Shown one piece after another: positions 16,283 through 25,627 of a stretch of 39,010 nucleotides of DNA. Below the pieces are notes generated by a model that ran no database searches, was not told where the DNA came from, and saw only the letters and a program-made list of their open reading frames with translations. Source of the DNA: Kofleriaceae bacterium (GTDB taxonomy: Bacteria > Myxococcota_A > Polyangia > Haliangiales > Haliangiaceae); NCBI GenBank assembly GCA_024762925.1, contig JANTGM010000053.1:1-39010 (forward strand), read 5' to 3'. Numbering within the stretch: the stretch's first letter is position 1; the number at the start of each line of letters is the position of its first letter. A program made the position numbers and the translations under genes.

Positions 16283-16486
16283 ACCGACGAGAATTGCAAA
16301 GGCCGTTCCGCACCTGCGACGCTGAGAACTTCAGTAGTTGCCAGCGCTCTGCCTCTTCGCCGAAGTCACGCTGGCGCGCGCATCCCTCCGCTCTCGCCAA
16401 TGTGGCAACGTCACAGAACCAAGATCTCACAGCAAGCAACGAGGATTGCCCTAGACATCAGCCACTCACTTCTCCAGAGTCCCACC

Positions 16487-16819
16487 GTGGACTGCCCCAA
16501 GTGCAAGCAGGCGATGAACTTCATACCAGCCAACCAAAACTGGTGGTGCAACCCATCTCTGAGCAGCGTTGAGGGCGAAGCACCCACCGGACTTGCTGGG
16601 CCAAGCGTCGATCAGATTGTCAACGATCCGAAGAACACGCCAGGAAATCCAAGCAGGGCTAGCTCGGGTGGGTGGTTTGATCTCACGGATCTCTTTGACT
16701 CAACGCTTCTTGCTCTGCTCTTTCTCGGAGGTGGCGGAGTTCTGATGTACGCAGGCCACTACGTTCTTGGCGGCCTCGTGATAGCCAGCGTCATCGCTGT
16801 TGGCGCGCTGTTTGACTAG
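16487..16819 (+). CDS. zinc-ribbon-like membrane protein
   Basis: A 110-aa protein starting at GTG 16487 with MDCPKCKQAMNFIPANQNWW followed by Cys21. This is the opening of the short zinc ribbon often fused to membrane segments in this lineage. Normally a second CxxC follows WWC, but here the sequence reads CNPSLSS, so the fourth ligand is missing. A Gly/Pro/Ser-rich linker leads to two hydrophobic segments (about 73-89 and 92-108). The frame remains open far upstream, but that part is antisense to the neighbouring gene, so the GTG is an inference. Function unknown. Confidence 0.6.
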   Translation: MDCPKCKQAMNFIPANQNWWCNPSLSSVEGEAPTGLAGPSVDQIVNDPKNTPGNPSRASSGGWFDLTDLFDSTLLALLFLGGGGVLMYAGHYVLGGLVIASVIAVGALFD

Positions 16820-16914
16820 AGGCTCTTTGGTTAGAAGCCAGAGTCCCGCCCCAACTTCGTTTCGATTTCGCCATGGCGGCTGGCTCTTCGCCCGCTGATT
16901 GCCTCGACTACGGT

Positions 16915-17307
16915 ATGGTCGGGCTGACGCAACCGAAGCCAGTCTCTCTTTCTTTGCTCATCGTCACAGCGATTGCCCCGCCTGGCCTCGCTCACGCCTT
17001 CTGTGGGTTCTACGTAGCTGGCGCCGACACCAAGCTCTACAACAACCCCACGATGGTCGCGCTCTTGCGCGATGGAACAACGACCGTGCTCTCGATGGGC
17101 AACAACTACCAGGGGCCCCCAGAAGACTTCGCAATGGTGGTGCCCGTGCCAGTGGTTCTTCAAAAAAAGGACGTGAAGACGCTATCGCACGACATCTTTG
17201 AACGTCTCGACAAACTCGCAGCACCAAGGCTGGTGGAATACTGGGAGCAGGATCCTTGCCCTCTGCCACGGAGTGACCTCACCTCATGCCAATACGACTT
17301 GCGCTAG
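16915..17307 (+). pseudogene. N-terminal remnant of a DUF2330 secreted protein
   Basis: The conserved DUF2330 N terminus is clear: signal peptide ending GLAHA, then FCGFYVAGADTKLYNN, TMVALLRDGTTTVLSMGNN, YQGPPEDFAMVVPVPVVL and LAAPRLVEYWEQDPC. DUF2330 proteins are usually several hundred residues; this frame stops with TAG after about 130. The following 50 bp contain no continuation in any frame before the next gene starts at 17358. The most economical reading is a gene truncated by deletion. A functional short form cannot be excluded, since the part that remains is undamaged. Confidence 0.65.
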
Positions 17308-17357
17308 CATTGGGTGAGGCGCAGCATTCGTTATTGCCTCCACAACCAGGTTCTGCC

Positions 17358-17933
17358 ATGAGTCTTCTCGCCATCCGCCATCATCTTCTTCCCTTGCTAG
17401 CCCTTGGACATCTCAATTGTGGCACAGCAGCAACGCCGACAAGCGAGCCAATCGTCCACCCAGAGACAAGCGTTCGCGCCGACGATGAGAAGAAGGACAG
17501 ACCTCCTACGAAAGCGGCTGAGCCAATGCCCCTGGTTCCACCATCCGAACAACTCTTAGACGCCCCCCCTGGCTTCGCGTTTGGCAAGTACACGCAACTC
17601 CACGTTGCATTCGAGCAATGTGATAGCCCTGAGATGTGCGAAACGGAAGTGGAGGATACTCTGACGATTGCTGAGGCGAGCGACGGAGCCGTGGATGTGA
17701 AGATCGAGGTGATGCAAGACAATGGACACAGCTGCAGTTTTTCGGGCATTCTCGCTGAAATCGCCCCTCGACACTGGGGCTGGTCGGATGAAACGCAAAC
17801 CTGCCAGATAGCGCTAAGACTCGAGGACGACAGCTTTGCACTCACCTCTGATGGGTGTCGTGAAACCTACTGCGGTGCGCGTGCGCATCTTCAGGGGTCG
17901 TTCTCGCTATCCGGACTTGGAAGCGCCCCCTAA
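17358..17933 (+). CDS. secreted Cys-containing protein of unknown function
   Basis: A 191-aa protein starting at ATG 17358 with a hydrophobic leader (LLAIRHHLLPLLALGHLNCG); the Cys there is not in a standard lipobox. A charged low-complexity linker leads to a beta-rich domain with cysteines in recognisable places: EQCDSPEMCETEVEDTL, HSCSFSG, QTCQIAL and DGCRETYCGARA. These could form three or four disulfides in the periplasm. A longer frame from 17286 would overlap the DUF2330 remnant and has no signal. Its stop codon overlaps that of tamB on the other strand (CTAA), so the two genes converge with no spacer. Confidence 0.6.
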   Translation: MSLLAIRHHLLPLLALGHLNCGTAATPTSEPIVHPETSVRADDEKKDRPPTKAAEPMPLVPPSEQLLDAPPGFAFGKYTQLHVAFEQCDSPEMCETEVEDTLTIAEASDGAVDVKIEVMQDNGHSCSFSGILAEIAPRHWGWSDETQTCQIALRLEDDSFALTSDGCRETYCGARAHLQGSFSLSGLGSAP

Positions 17934-20900
17934 TCCTCTGAGGTCCACTCAAAGAACGCTGCAACACCACCGCCAAGGCGAGATCCGGCTCGCAACCCAA
18001 CACCGAGCTGAACTGACGTTGAGTCGACAAAGAGTCGATCCAGATGGACTTCGCTACTACTTCTTCCGATCTGCTGCGGGCGCGACATCAACCGCAATCG
18101 AGAGGAACCATCCCCAAGATACCGCTGGGCATCAAGGTAGCGAAGTTGCCCGTAGGTGGTATTCGCATCGAACGAGCTCGACCAAACTGCGAATCGATCC
18201 AGCAAATCGAGCTTGGGAATGTTTGCCTTGATGAACGCAATCATGAGTGGATGCATCCCTTGTGGAGCGCGGACGGTGACTGAGGCAGGTGCATCGGGCT
18301 GAGAGAGCACGTAGCCGTGTCCCGTATGGAGCAGACTGAGCGATTCCATCATGCTTGCGTTTCCCGAACCACCAAAGGCAATCAGTGGGCCGCTGCCAAC
18401 CGGACGCAGATGAACCTGTACGTTGGAACCCGCACTCTCAAGCGACAACTGCCGCAGAATGTCTGGAGCCACTTCGTCCGCAAAGAAGAGATCAACTTTG
18501 GGTGGGCCAGCATCAAGGACGATTCGACTCTCTGTGAACGGAAAGGCCTGCCCAAAGAAGACAATCGAACCATCCAAGATCTCAACCTTGCCACTGGGTC
18601 CCTCGCTGGGAACTACTTGCTCAACCTCCCCTCTCATACGAAGCCGCAAAGGGCCCTTGGCAATCTTGATGGGCTCGGGCAAGTGCAGGCGAATGCGAGC
18701 CTTGGGAGGGGTGTCATCTGTAGCAGGTCCCTCTGAAGGCTTCTCGGAGAGGACTGGGCCAAGTACCCCAAGTGGCCGGCGTGCGTCTCCGAGAAATACC
18801 AAGTCGCCTTTCGGAGAGATGTCGACAAAACCGTGCGTGAAAACTTCGCGGTCGGGCTCCCAATACTCTAGAGATCTCGCAGTGACATCAATGATCGGGA
18901 CCTGAGCACTCAAGTCGGCGCGAATCTCTAACTCTGCATCCAATGTTGCCTTCGGGCCGTCTGGGAGTCCCAGCGGGCCGCCAAATAGCAACCACTTCTC
19001 GGTTTGCAGCCTTGCTTCGGCAACGGTGACGCCAACAGACTCACCTACGCGTACGTTTGTGCTGGCTGTCAGATTGAGCTGTCGGTTTTCTTCTTGTTCA
19101 TCACTCTCCGATGCCTTCGCCGCAAGAGAGAGTCGTGTTCCCTCCCCTTGCACCTGGAGACTGAGGTCACGCCACACTCGCTTGCTGCGCGGAACTGCAA
19201 CGGCGGGCCCAGAAATTTTCGTAGAACCGCGCACCTCCATGTCTGCAAGGTAAGGCCGCTTCCCAAAGCGGATCTTGGCAACAAGCCCCAAATCGGAGTC
19301 GAGCAATAGCGGCTCGTCAACAATCTCGGGAAGAAAGCTCGGCCATATCTCGGATAGCACCAATGACGAGACAGCAGACTGCACATCGACCACAGCATGA
19401 TCTCCGGTTTTCTCGGCCTGGAGTGCTACCTTCAGCGGGTTACTCGCACCAACGGAGACCTCCGCATGCAGCTCGGGATCCTTGACACTACCCTGCAAGT
19501 GTACGTGCGCCTGGGCATCCCCAACCAACCCGCGAATCTTGTCCTGGTGCTTCACCGAAAGCGGTGCAAGAGAGGCCAGAGACCGCTTTACTACTTCAGC
19601 GGTGATATCGAGGGAAACCTGCGAGTCTCTTGGGTGCGATCGATTTAGGTGTAGCTTGAGGGCGCCTCCAAGGGAGATCAGAGGAACTCTGAGTTTCGAG
19701 TGTGCCACCGTTGCCACGGGCTGAAGCAACACCACTCCCTCCTTCTCGCTTTGCACGTCTAGCCCCAGGTCGATGTCGATGCTCGTGTCTGGTTGTTTCG
19801 CGGGTGCTAGCTGCGTTTGCAGCGCAAGCGTACCGTGAGGCCTCTGAACAGTGCCTTTAAGGTGTAACGACAGGCCTGCCTCTGCCTCGCTAAGTCTGGT
19901 CGCCAAAGCGTCTCTGAGCGTGGAAGGCAAACGTGCTTCATGCTCGCTTAGAAGCATGGGTGCCACCTCAGCGTCCAGTTGAATCTGGCCGCGCTTTCGC
20001 AACCTAACACCACGTCGCACAATCAGTGGCAAACGCCCCTCGATCCAAGCGAGTTCGGCTTCACTTCCAAGTTCGTGAACTTCAATTCGGCCCCGCCATT
20101 GTCCACGACGCATCTGTCCATGAGTTGCGACGTCTAGCTGCATCTTGGGCAAGCGAACTTCGAGATTGTGTGAAACGCTTCGCGTCTCTCCGCGCTGGTG
20201 GAGTTTGAACGTGCCATTGATGCGTCCGTGAACCTTTGCAGGCCTACGGGCGAGACGAGCCAATCCCGCAATGCTTAGACCTTGTACGGCCATCGTTCCG
20301 TCCGCGGACGAAAGCTCCATCACCTCGCCTCGAGGTTCAAAGACAGCTTCGCCCTGTAACTGCACTCGTCCACCTGCGATCGCGGTCCTGGAAGGCAAGA
20401 CAGTGACGGTAATGCGCTCTCCTGGGCGTCCGCTCACTGCAAGTTCTAAGAACAATTGGGAAGGCAGATGCAGCGGAGGCGAGACCCGAAGCCCCAGACT
20501 TTCAAGCTTTGCGAGCGCGCGTTTCGCATTGCCGCTCACCGTGAGCTTGGCAATCATGTCACCACCCTCTGGTGTCGTATCCATAGAGCCTGTTCCTTCG
20601 AGCTCTGCCCCGAGAGCATGCAGCTTCAACGAATCTAGGTGCAACGAATGACCATCCTTGTGGGCTTGCAGGCTCAGCGTTTCTGATTGCTCGCCATCAA
20701 CGGTCTTTAGGCCCTCTAGCTCGAGCTTCAAAGACCCGCCATTGGAAGGCAGCCCAGAGCCGCTTAGGCGAATGCGTAACTCGCTCGGCAGAAGCGGCCC
20801 AATCCGCAGTGGTGTGTTTGATAGCGTGGGCAGCTCCACGATCGCAATATCCGTCTTTGTCGCCAGCGAGTAGCTCGGCGCGTTTGGCCCCGTCACGTCT

Positions 20901-21967
20901 ACGGTTCCCGATAGATCGATTTGCCCCTCTACGGTCTGGAGCGAGCCCTGGAGTACGAGTTTTTCTAAGGGACCAACAATGCTCACCTCGCCCGTTGCGC
21001 TTCCTACAGGAAGCTCGCGTTGCAAGAAGTCTCCAACGGTCTTTGTGTCGAGCGTTACCCCCTTGAGCCGCACGTCTTGGTGACCGGCAGGATTTCCGCG
21101 TTCAAAACCGAGAGCCGCAGAGGCCTCTTCAATCGCCAAGGGACCGAGCATGAGTTCCTTTACATTTGCGAGCAGCGACGTTGGGGTCAAAGTGAGTTCT
21201 CCGCTCTCAACGTGTACGGTCGTCTCAGCTGTTGGTTTGCCTTCGCGCTTGATCTGAAGCGTCGTTTCCAACGGCTGCAGTTGCAAGACAGTTCGGCTTG
21301 GGTTGGTTTGCAGGACAGCACCATCTTGCCTCACCACTCCTTCAACGGAGAACAGATCTCCGCGGGTGGCAGAGAAGGTTGCCCCAAACGTGTCTAAGAA
21401 TACTTCTGTATCCCCACCTCTCTCCATTCTAGCCTGCAGTGAGCCATCCTTTACAGATATTGTATCGCCATCATCTTTCGTGACGTTCCAGTCAAGGCCC
21501 TCGACACGCACAGACTGAACCGAGAAGCCACGCCCCTTCGCACCCTTGCGCTTGACAAATAGCCCACGCAGGCTGTTGCGCCCGTCTTCCGCGATGTGCG
21601 TATTCACACGCACGCCCTGAACGTGCAGAGACCGCACTGAGAGTTTCTCGGTAATCGTCGACCACACACCTATGGAGAGGTCAACGTTCTCGACGTAGAT
21701 GGCGGGCGAATTATTCTGATCGAGAACTTCGATATCACCAACACGAAGATCCCCAAACGGGAAGTCGTAGTCTAGCGTTCGGATCGAAACGCTACCGCGC
21801 ACCTGCTTGCCGAGTGCCGCTTCCAAGCGTCCGCGAACCTTGTCCTTGCCCCATGCTGTGTGAAGAATGAGGACAATCAGCGCCAACAGGAGAACGAAGC
21901 CCCCCATCGCGAAGAGCAGCCGACGACGCCACCGCTTCCAACCAGAGCGCTTGGACGCCGCTGCCAT
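17930..21967 (-). CDS. tamB: translocation and assembly module subunit TamB
   Basis: A 1345-aa AsmA/TamB-type protein. It has a basic N terminus and one membrane helix (LLFAMGGFVLLLALIVLIL), then a very long beta-rich stretch that would form the taco-like periplasmic tube, and the C-terminal TamB domain (EILDGSIVFFGQAFPF, then DLFFADEVAPDILRQLSLES). The ATG at 21967 overlaps the tamA stop (TAATG) with AGGAG about 10 nt upstream; the 12 codons before it are not needed. With TamA it should span the envelope and help insert outer-membrane proteins or move phospholipids. The gene is complete, and its 3' end touches a convergent gene. Confidence 0.92.
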   Translation of the reverse strand: MAAASKRSGWKRWRRRLLFAMGGFVLLLALIVLILHTAWGKDKVRGRLEAALGKQVRGSVSIRTLDYDFPFGDLRVGDIEVLDQNNSPAIYVENVDLSIGVWSTITEKLSVRSLHVQGVRVNTHIAEDGRNSLRGLFVKRKGAKGRGFSVQSVRVEGLDWNVTKDDGDTISVKDGSLQARMERGGDTEVFLDTFGATFSATRGDLFSVEGVVRQDGAVLQTNPSRTVLQLQPLETTLQIKREGKPTAETTVHVESGELTLTPTSLLANVKELMLGPLAIEEASAALGFERGNPAGHQDVRLKGVTLDTKTVGDFLQRELPVGSATGEVSIVGPLEKLVLQGSLQTVEGQIDLSGTVDVTGPNAPSYSLATKTDIAIVELPTLSNTPLRIGPLLPSELRIRLSGSGLPSNGGSLKLELEGLKTVDGEQSETLSLQAHKDGHSLHLDSLKLHALGAELEGTGSMDTTPEGGDMIAKLTVSGNAKRALAKLESLGLRVSPPLHLPSQLFLELAVSGRPGERITVTVLPSRTAIAGGRVQLQGEAVFEPRGEVMELSSADGTMAVQGLSIAGLARLARRPAKVHGRINGTFKLHQRGETRSVSHNLEVRLPKMQLDVATHGQMRRGQWRGRIEVHELGSEAELAWIEGRLPLIVRRGVRLRKRGQIQLDAEVAPMLLSEHEARLPSTLRDALATRLSEAEAGLSLHLKGTVQRPHGTLALQTQLAPAKQPDTSIDIDLGLDVQSEKEGVVLLQPVATVAHSKLRVPLISLGGALKLHLNRSHPRDSQVSLDITAEVVKRSLASLAPLSVKHQDKIRGLVGDAQAHVHLQGSVKDPELHAEVSVGASNPLKVALQAEKTGDHAVVDVQSAVSSLVLSEIWPSFLPEIVDEPLLLDSDLGLVAKIRFGKRPYLADMEVRGSTKISGPAVAVPRSKRVWRDLSLQVQGEGTRLSLAAKASESDEQEENRQLNLTASTNVRVGESVGVTVAEARLQTEKWLLFGGPLGLPDGPKATLDAELEIRADLSAQVPIIDVTARSLEYWEPDREVFTHGFVDISPKGDLVFLGDARRPLGVLGPVLSEKPSEGPATDDTPPKARIRLHLPEPIKIAKGPLRLRMRGEVEQVVPSEGPSGKVEILDGSIVFFGQAFPFTESRIVLDAGPPKVDLFFADEVAPDILRQLSLESAGSNVQVHLRPVGSGPLIAFGGSGNASMMESLSLLHTGHGYVLSQPDAPASVTVRAPQGMHPLMIAFIKANIPKLDLLDRFAVWSSSFDANTTYGQLRYLDAQRYLGDGSSRLRLMSRPQQIGRSSSEVHLDRLFVDSTSVQLGVGLRAGSRLGGGVAAFFEWTSED

Positions 21968-23904
21968 TAGAAGGCCTCTCCTAGGCGAAGGAAGAGAGAC
22001 CACGCTTTTCCCCGCAGCGGACTAAGAAGCTCGGACTGGTCGAGGTAGCGATAGCTAAGGTCCAGAGCGATCGGAATATAGAAGGGCCTCGCGCGACCGC
22101 CAACTCCAACGGCCGAAGAGACCCCATCGGCAAAGGGATTGTTCTCACTTGCAACTGCTCCCACGTCCACGAATGCAATGAGCCCATACAGCTGTTGAAA
22201 GGGAAGATGACGCAGCTCCAACGACGACTCGGTAAGGCTAGTGCCACCAACATAGAGCCCTTCGCTCTGGCTCGCGAACGTCTGCCGCCCAGTGCCCCGA
22301 AAGCCGTATGAGCCTCCTCCAAAGAGTCGGCTTTGCAATGGCACTCCAGAGTCGCTCGCGAGGCCGACCCAGCTTCCAGAAACTCGAGCGGCCACCGTCC
22401 AGAACGTAGCGACTGGCAAGAAGACGCGTGCATCGCCCGAGAGGCGCAACCAACGATGGCTTGCACCTGCAACATCGGGTGCATACTCCGCTCGTGCACT
22501 GGCAAAATGGCCCTTCGTCGCTTCAACACCGCTATCGCGTGCATCGTGCACAATCCCAGTTTGAATCTTTACTCCGCTTGAGTCTGGGTCGCTCGATAGA
22601 TTCACGCTAGCGCGTTGCTCTGGACTGAGTTCCAATGGCTCGACCTCCTCCGCCCGATAGCCGAGAAGCTCGACATCCAAGTGCAGATCGTCCATCAGAG
22701 TTCTTCTTACCCCCGGACCAGCCGAATACTCGCGAACGGCAGTGTCGGGTAGCAACCGATGAGTGAGGAGAGCTGTGCCCCTCACATCGAATCGGGTTCC
22801 TAAGGCCCCAGCGCGCGTGACCTGGGCGAGGGCAAACCCGTAGGTTCCAAGCGGCTCATTCGAAGTCCCGAGTTCGTAGCCGTAACCGAGGCGTCCTTCG
22901 GTGACCACATGGAGTGCGCTCGTAAGCACATCTCGAAACACTAGACGTGCCCCCAAAAACGCATCGGTCCGGGTTGGGTCTGCCTCCATTCCGACCTCGA
23001 GTCGCAGAGCGCGTCTCGGAGCCTCTACCACAACGATCTTCACATTGAGACCCGTCTGAAGATCTCGTTCGGCCATGCTTCCATCAGCATTTGTCTCAGG
23101 TGCTCCACCAGAATCGGGAATCTGTGGCGGACCTTTGTGAACATCTTCATCGGCGTCGATGACCACGGAGACCATGGAGGCGGCGTCCATCAGAGCGAGC
23201 TGAGCGCGGTTGCGTTGTTTTGGGCCATACGCGCCACCAACCCGCAAGCCGCTGCGCTCGAGTATTGACGCTTTGGACACCCGCACATTGCCTTCAACGG
23301 TGATGGAAGCAATCGTTGTCTTGGGGCCGGGGTCAACGAAGTAGAACCACTCCACAGACTTTTTCTTACGATCGATCCATGCCCGGCTGTACACTCGAGC
23401 ATGCCCATAGCCATACCACCGAATCACATTAGCGAGCTGGTGGCGGAGGATTCGATGCTCATTGACAGCAGGATTTGAGCCTTTGCGAAACGGAATCGCA
23501 TCCATTACCTTCTCGCGTGCTTCGTCGGGAACACCAACAACCTTCAAGCTGCCAATGTGATACTGAGGCCCCAGATCAACCTGCCAGTCGATCGTAACCT
23601 TGTCCGCCGATTCACGAACGTCAGGATCGGATACTTTGACATCAAAGTAGCCATAGTTGCTTGCGTAGGTCGCGATTCGCCTCTTGTCTTCTCCAAGCCT
23701 GTAGGGGTTGTAGTCACGAGGCGGGACAATGAAGTTGCCAGGGCGATGGCCTAGTTTTCCGAGCAGCACGTTCCAGTCAAACGCACTCTTGCTCCCGTTC
23801 ATTGGGCGAATGACCACGGACTCAACGGCCCGAAGAGTAGAGCCAGGCACCTGAGCGGGCTTTGGATGTCCACAGGCGAGCACCACAAGCAGTGCCAAAT
23901 ACAT
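21967..23904 (-). CDS. tamA: Omp85-family outer-membrane protein TamA, lipobox-bearing
   Basis: A 645-aa outer-membrane assembly protein. The chosen ATG at 23904 has GAGGG 8 nt upstream; a TTG at 23919 is weaker. The N terminus MYLALLVVLACGHP ends in a lipobox, predicting a lipid on Cys11, which is unusual for TamA. Two or three POTRA-like units follow (HIGSLKVVGVPDEAR, TIASITVEGNVRVSKASIL), then a 16-strand barrel with the L6 motif GSYGFRGTGRQ and a terminal strand SLFLRLGEAF ending in Phe, the Omp85 beta-signal. It is coupled to tamB by an overlapping stop/start. Confidence 0.9.
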   Translation of the reverse strand: MYLALLVVLACGHPKPAQVPGSTLRAVESVVIRPMNGSKSAFDWNVLLGKLGHRPGNFIVPPRDYNPYRLGEDKRRIATYASNYGYFDVKVSDPDVRESADKVTIDWQVDLGPQYHIGSLKVVGVPDEAREKVMDAIPFRKGSNPAVNEHRILRHQLANVIRWYGYGHARVYSRAWIDRKKKSVEWFYFVDPGPKTTIASITVEGNVRVSKASILERSGLRVGGAYGPKQRNRAQLALMDAASMVSVVIDADEDVHKGPPQIPDSGGAPETNADGSMAERDLQTGLNVKIVVVEAPRRALRLEVGMEADPTRTDAFLGARLVFRDVLTSALHVVTEGRLGYGYELGTSNEPLGTYGFALAQVTRAGALGTRFDVRGTALLTHRLLPDTAVREYSAGPGVRRTLMDDLHLDVELLGYRAEEVEPLELSPEQRASVNLSSDPDSSGVKIQTGIVHDARDSGVEATKGHFASARAEYAPDVAGASHRWLRLSGDARVFLPVATFWTVAARVSGSWVGLASDSGVPLQSRLFGGGSYGFRGTGRQTFASQSEGLYVGGTSLTESSLELRHLPFQQLYGLIAFVDVGAVASENNPFADGVSSAVGVGGRARPFYIPIALDLSYRYLDQSELLSPLRGKAWSLFLRLGEAF

Positions 23905-24057
23905 CGGTGAAGCCCTCAAGACAGTTTGGCAATTAGAGCACAGCTTGCCGACTCTGAGGATCGGCCAGTTCCAGCAAACATTGACAAACTTCCTGTGGTC
24001 CTCACTACAGGGAAAATGGCAAATGAAATTACGAGCAACTACCGCTACGATATCTGT

Positions 24058-25452
24058 ATGGGCAGTACTCTTCGATCTTCGCTATGCCTCCTACTTTGCG
24101 GCTGTGCTGGCACAATCAGCAACCCTGGTAGTGAAGGAGGAAAAGACGGAAGCAAGGAGGACAGCGCCGGTGATGGTGGCAGCACAGAAGCAGTTCGAGC
24201 GTTTCCCGGAGCTCAGGGTTTTGGAGCCCTGGCCACAGGAGGGCGTGGTGGGCGTGTCATCAAGGTCACGACTCTAGACGCGACTGGCCCCGGCAGCTTC
24301 GGCGAAGCAATCCAGCAGGACGAGCCACGAATCATTGTCTTCGACGTGAGCGGAGTCATCACGGGAGATTTCGAGATTCCCTTCGGGAACGTAACCATCG
24401 CGGGCCAAACTGCTCCTGGTGGTGGCATCACTATCGCTGGACGCTTGTCTGGGGCCTACGAACGAGGCATCGACAACATGATCATTCGCCATATCCGCGT
24501 TCGTCCCATTTACGATGGCTCGTCGGGAGAACAGTTCGACGCGATCCAGTTCTCGCGCAATGGGCGGCTGATATTTGATCACGTGTCTGCATCGTTTGGT
24601 GTCGACGAAACGGTGGATCTCTACGAAGCACAAGATGTTACGGTTCAATGGTCAACCATCGAAAGCAGCGCAACTGAGGGCCACCCTGAGGGCGAACACA
24701 ACTATGGGCTCATCAACGGGCCAGATGGAAGACGAGTTTCCCTGCATCACAATCTCTTTGCGCACCACAAAAATCGCGCGCCAGCAATTGCCAATGGACC
24801 AGCCGAGCTAGTGAACAATGTCATGTTCAATGTGCGTCACGGCTTTATCCACCACAATCCAGCATCAGGCCAGTTCAACATTGTCGGCAACTACTTCAAA
24901 AAGGGCGGCAACTCAGAACTTATCCCATTCTACTTTGACGACGAAGCGGGGTTTGCTGACGATGGGCTCACCTACTTTCTTGCCGACAACTACATCGATG
25001 ATCCAGGTGGCAGCTGCGAAGGCGTTGTCAACAATCCATGGGCTGAGTGCTCTCGCGATCTCAACGCTCCTGAAGATCGCCGAGTGACCACAGAGTTCTC
25101 GTTTGACGGCGAGTGGCACGCGAGCATCACCACAGATGACTCGTCGAGCGCATATGATCAGGTGCTAGCGGGTGCCGGCGCCTTTCCCCGAGATGTTGTG
25201 ACTCGAAAGTCGATTCGAGAGACGCGCGAGCGAAGTGGCAGCTGGGGTTCCTACACAGTTAGCGATCCCATGGAAGGACTCACCGCCACCGAGCCACCTG
25301 CCGATGCTGATGGTGATGGCATTGCCGATGCTTGGGAAGCGAGCCACGGACTCGACTCGAACAATCCTTCCGACAACCAAGATGTCATGTCCTCGGGATA
25401 CCCTGCCATTGAGGAGTACATCAATGAGCTTGCCGATGCGGCGGTCCCCTAG
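24058..25452 (+). CDS. pectate-lyase-like lipoprotein with calcium repeats
   Basis: A 464-aa lipoprotein (MGSTLRSSLCLLLCGC, lipid on Cys16) followed by a Gly/Ser/Glu-rich linker. The catalytic part is a right-handed beta-helix of the pectate lyase type (family PL1-like): FPGAQGFGALATGGRGG, NVTIAGQTAPGGGITI, IFDHVSASFGVDE with acidic calcium ligands, and HHNLFAHHKNRAP with the likely catalytic Arg240. The C terminus has a thrombospondin type 3-like calcium motif DADGDGIADAWE and ends EEYINEL, as in many secreted plant-polymer enzymes. It probably acts on pectin or a similar uronan at the cell surface. The reading frame extends upstream to 23926, but the ATG at 24058 begins the signal peptide. 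Confidence 0.88.
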   Translation: MGSTLRSSLCLLLCGCAGTISNPGSEGGKDGSKEDSAGDGGSTEAVRAFPGAQGFGALATGGRGGRVIKVTTLDATGPGSFGEAIQQDEPRIIVFDVSGVITGDFEIPFGNVTIAGQTAPGGGITIAGRLSGAYERGIDNMIIRHIRVRPIYDGSSGEQFDAIQFSRNGRLIFDHVSASFGVDETVDLYEAQDVTVQWSTIESSATEGHPEGEHNYGLINGPDGRRVSLHHNLFAHHKNRAPAIANGPAELVNNVMFNVRHGFIHHNPASGQFNIVGNYFKKGGNSELIPFYFDDEAGFADDGLTYFLADNYIDDPGGSCEGVVNNPWAECSRDLNAPEDRRVTTEFSFDGEWHASITTDDSSSAYDQVLAGAGAFPRDVVTRKSIRETRERSGSWGSYTVSDPMEGLTATEPPADADGDGIADAWEASHGLDSNNPSDNQDVMSSGYPAIEEYINELADAAVP

Positions 25453-25627
25453 GGGTTGAGCCGTTCGAGCGCTAGGCGTGCCGAGGCGATCTTGTGCAAG
25501 ATGTCGGTTCTGCTGCCATCCATAGATCAACTATTCTCGTTCGCACGAGGCGACAGCAATTGTACTACATCTCACGTGGATGCCATTGGCGGGCTTCCCC
25601 GGTCTTTGTCCTTGGTACAATTCGCCC

